Assembly (NCBI GenBank): GCA_964304625.1
Contig: OZ199839.1
Coordinates: 1,364,001 to 1,428,000, forward strand
Direction: 5' to 3'
DNA: 64,000 bases
Source: Kudoa neothunni
Taxonomy: Eukaryota; Cnidaria
The position numbers were made by a program, and so were the translations under genes. The notes below the pieces were generated by a model. The model was not told the origin of the DNA. It worked only from the letters and a program-made list of their open reading frames with translations, and ran no database searches. Shown here one piece after another: positions 63,630-64,000 of this stretch; the stretch's first letter is position 1, and each line of letters begins with the position of its first letter.

Positions 63630-63754
63630 TATGGGGTTTAAATTGGAAGCTAAATTCATATGTACTTTAAGGTTGTATATTTTTTAAAGTACAATTCGGC
63701 TACATTTCTAAAGAAAAAATCGAGACACACAAGAAAGAAACTGACCATAACTTT

Positions 63755-63932
63755 ATAAATAATTATTCCCAAAAACATTTTGAACACTTCTACCAACATC
63801 TTAATTGAGATTAATAGCCCTGAATAATATAACCCTTTAGAAATCTTTACGTACGTAATAAACCGCATTATGCAATAATTGCCCCTATTCGATTTTGACG
63901 TCACTTAATTTACCCCAGGTTGAGAACATTAG
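63755..63932 (+). mobile_element. hAT MITE partial copy (right end)
   Basis: Matches the right third of 50945-51577, including aaaacattttgaac, taataatataaccctttaga, cattatgcaataattg and the end ccaggttgagaac. The left part is not recognisable. Confidence 0.75.
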
Positions 63933-64000
63933 CCTATATTTTTTAGAATGTGTAACCCAAACTCTAAATTTAACTGGGAAACTGTTGATTTCTTGTAAGT

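Noticed and set aside
63656-63904. Minus-strand 82-residue frame at the right edge
   Set aside because: It lies largely within the hAT MITE copy at 63755-63932 and reads through non-coding repeat.
1-64000. Bacterial operons, CRISPR arrays, Shine-Dalgarno sites
   Set aside because: Introns, transposon types and gene content are eukaryotic; no regularly spaced direct repeats with unique spacers were seen.
1-64000. rRNA or tRNA genes
   Set aside because: No stretch with the conserved rRNA cores or a tRNA cloverleaf with the usual internal promoter boxes was noticed by eye; a covariance-model search would be decisive.

Overview
This is a eukaryotic nuclear window, very AT-rich, with small animal-type genes cut into many short exons. 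Introns are GT..AG and mostly 40-70 nt; exons can be as short as 35 nt, so most genes leave no long open frame. I rebuilt the genes by joining exons whose splice phases agree and whose product follows a known family. The gene set (SMC1, importin-5, DCP1, a PFTAIRE/PCTAIRE-type CDK, ABHD4/5, a CARHSP1-like cold-shock protein) is metazoan-like. Compact introns, extreme AT content and many decayed hAT, Tigger/pogo, piggyBac, Helitron and MULE elements suggest a small or parasitic animal such as a myxozoan cnidarian. That assignment is inference; no species-specific marker was recognised.

Layout. 1-1.7 kb: the 5' end of an importin-5 gene on the minus strand, running toward the left edge. 4.4-14.6 kb: a transposon graveyard (piggyBac, Helitron, a 3.7 kb hAT with decayed transposase, and a Tigger/pogo element with TIRs and TA duplication). 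15-18.7 kb: a signal-peptide-bearing, cysteine-patterned, repeat-containing type I membrane protein that I cannot assign to a family. 21.1-22.4 kb: DCP1. 25.7-28.0 kb (minus): a CDK14-18-type kinase in at least 13 exons. 32.3-42.2 kb: SMC1 in 27 exons, with one 4 kb intron and a MITE caught in another. 43.2-44.5 kb: a coiled-coil, Asn/Ser-rich protein with weak resemblance to the N-terminus of cGMP-dependent kinase. 44.8-47.5 kb: hAT and TA-type MITEs. 48.9-49.5 kb: CARHSP1-like cold-shock gene with a +1 frame break. 51 kb: another hAT MITE with a perfect 8-bp duplication. 57-58.7 kb: ABHD4/5-type hydrolase in five exons. 60.9-63.9 kb: a FLYWCH-MULE remnant, a piggyBac-like TIR pair and a partial hAT MITE.

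The genes are independent housekeeping or signalling genes, not a cluster: nuclear import, mRNA decapping, cell-cycle/Wnt-type kinase, cohesin, RNA binding and lipid metabolism. The least explained object is the Cys-patterned membrane protein; the most informative structure is the set of non-autonomous elements with intact target-site duplications.
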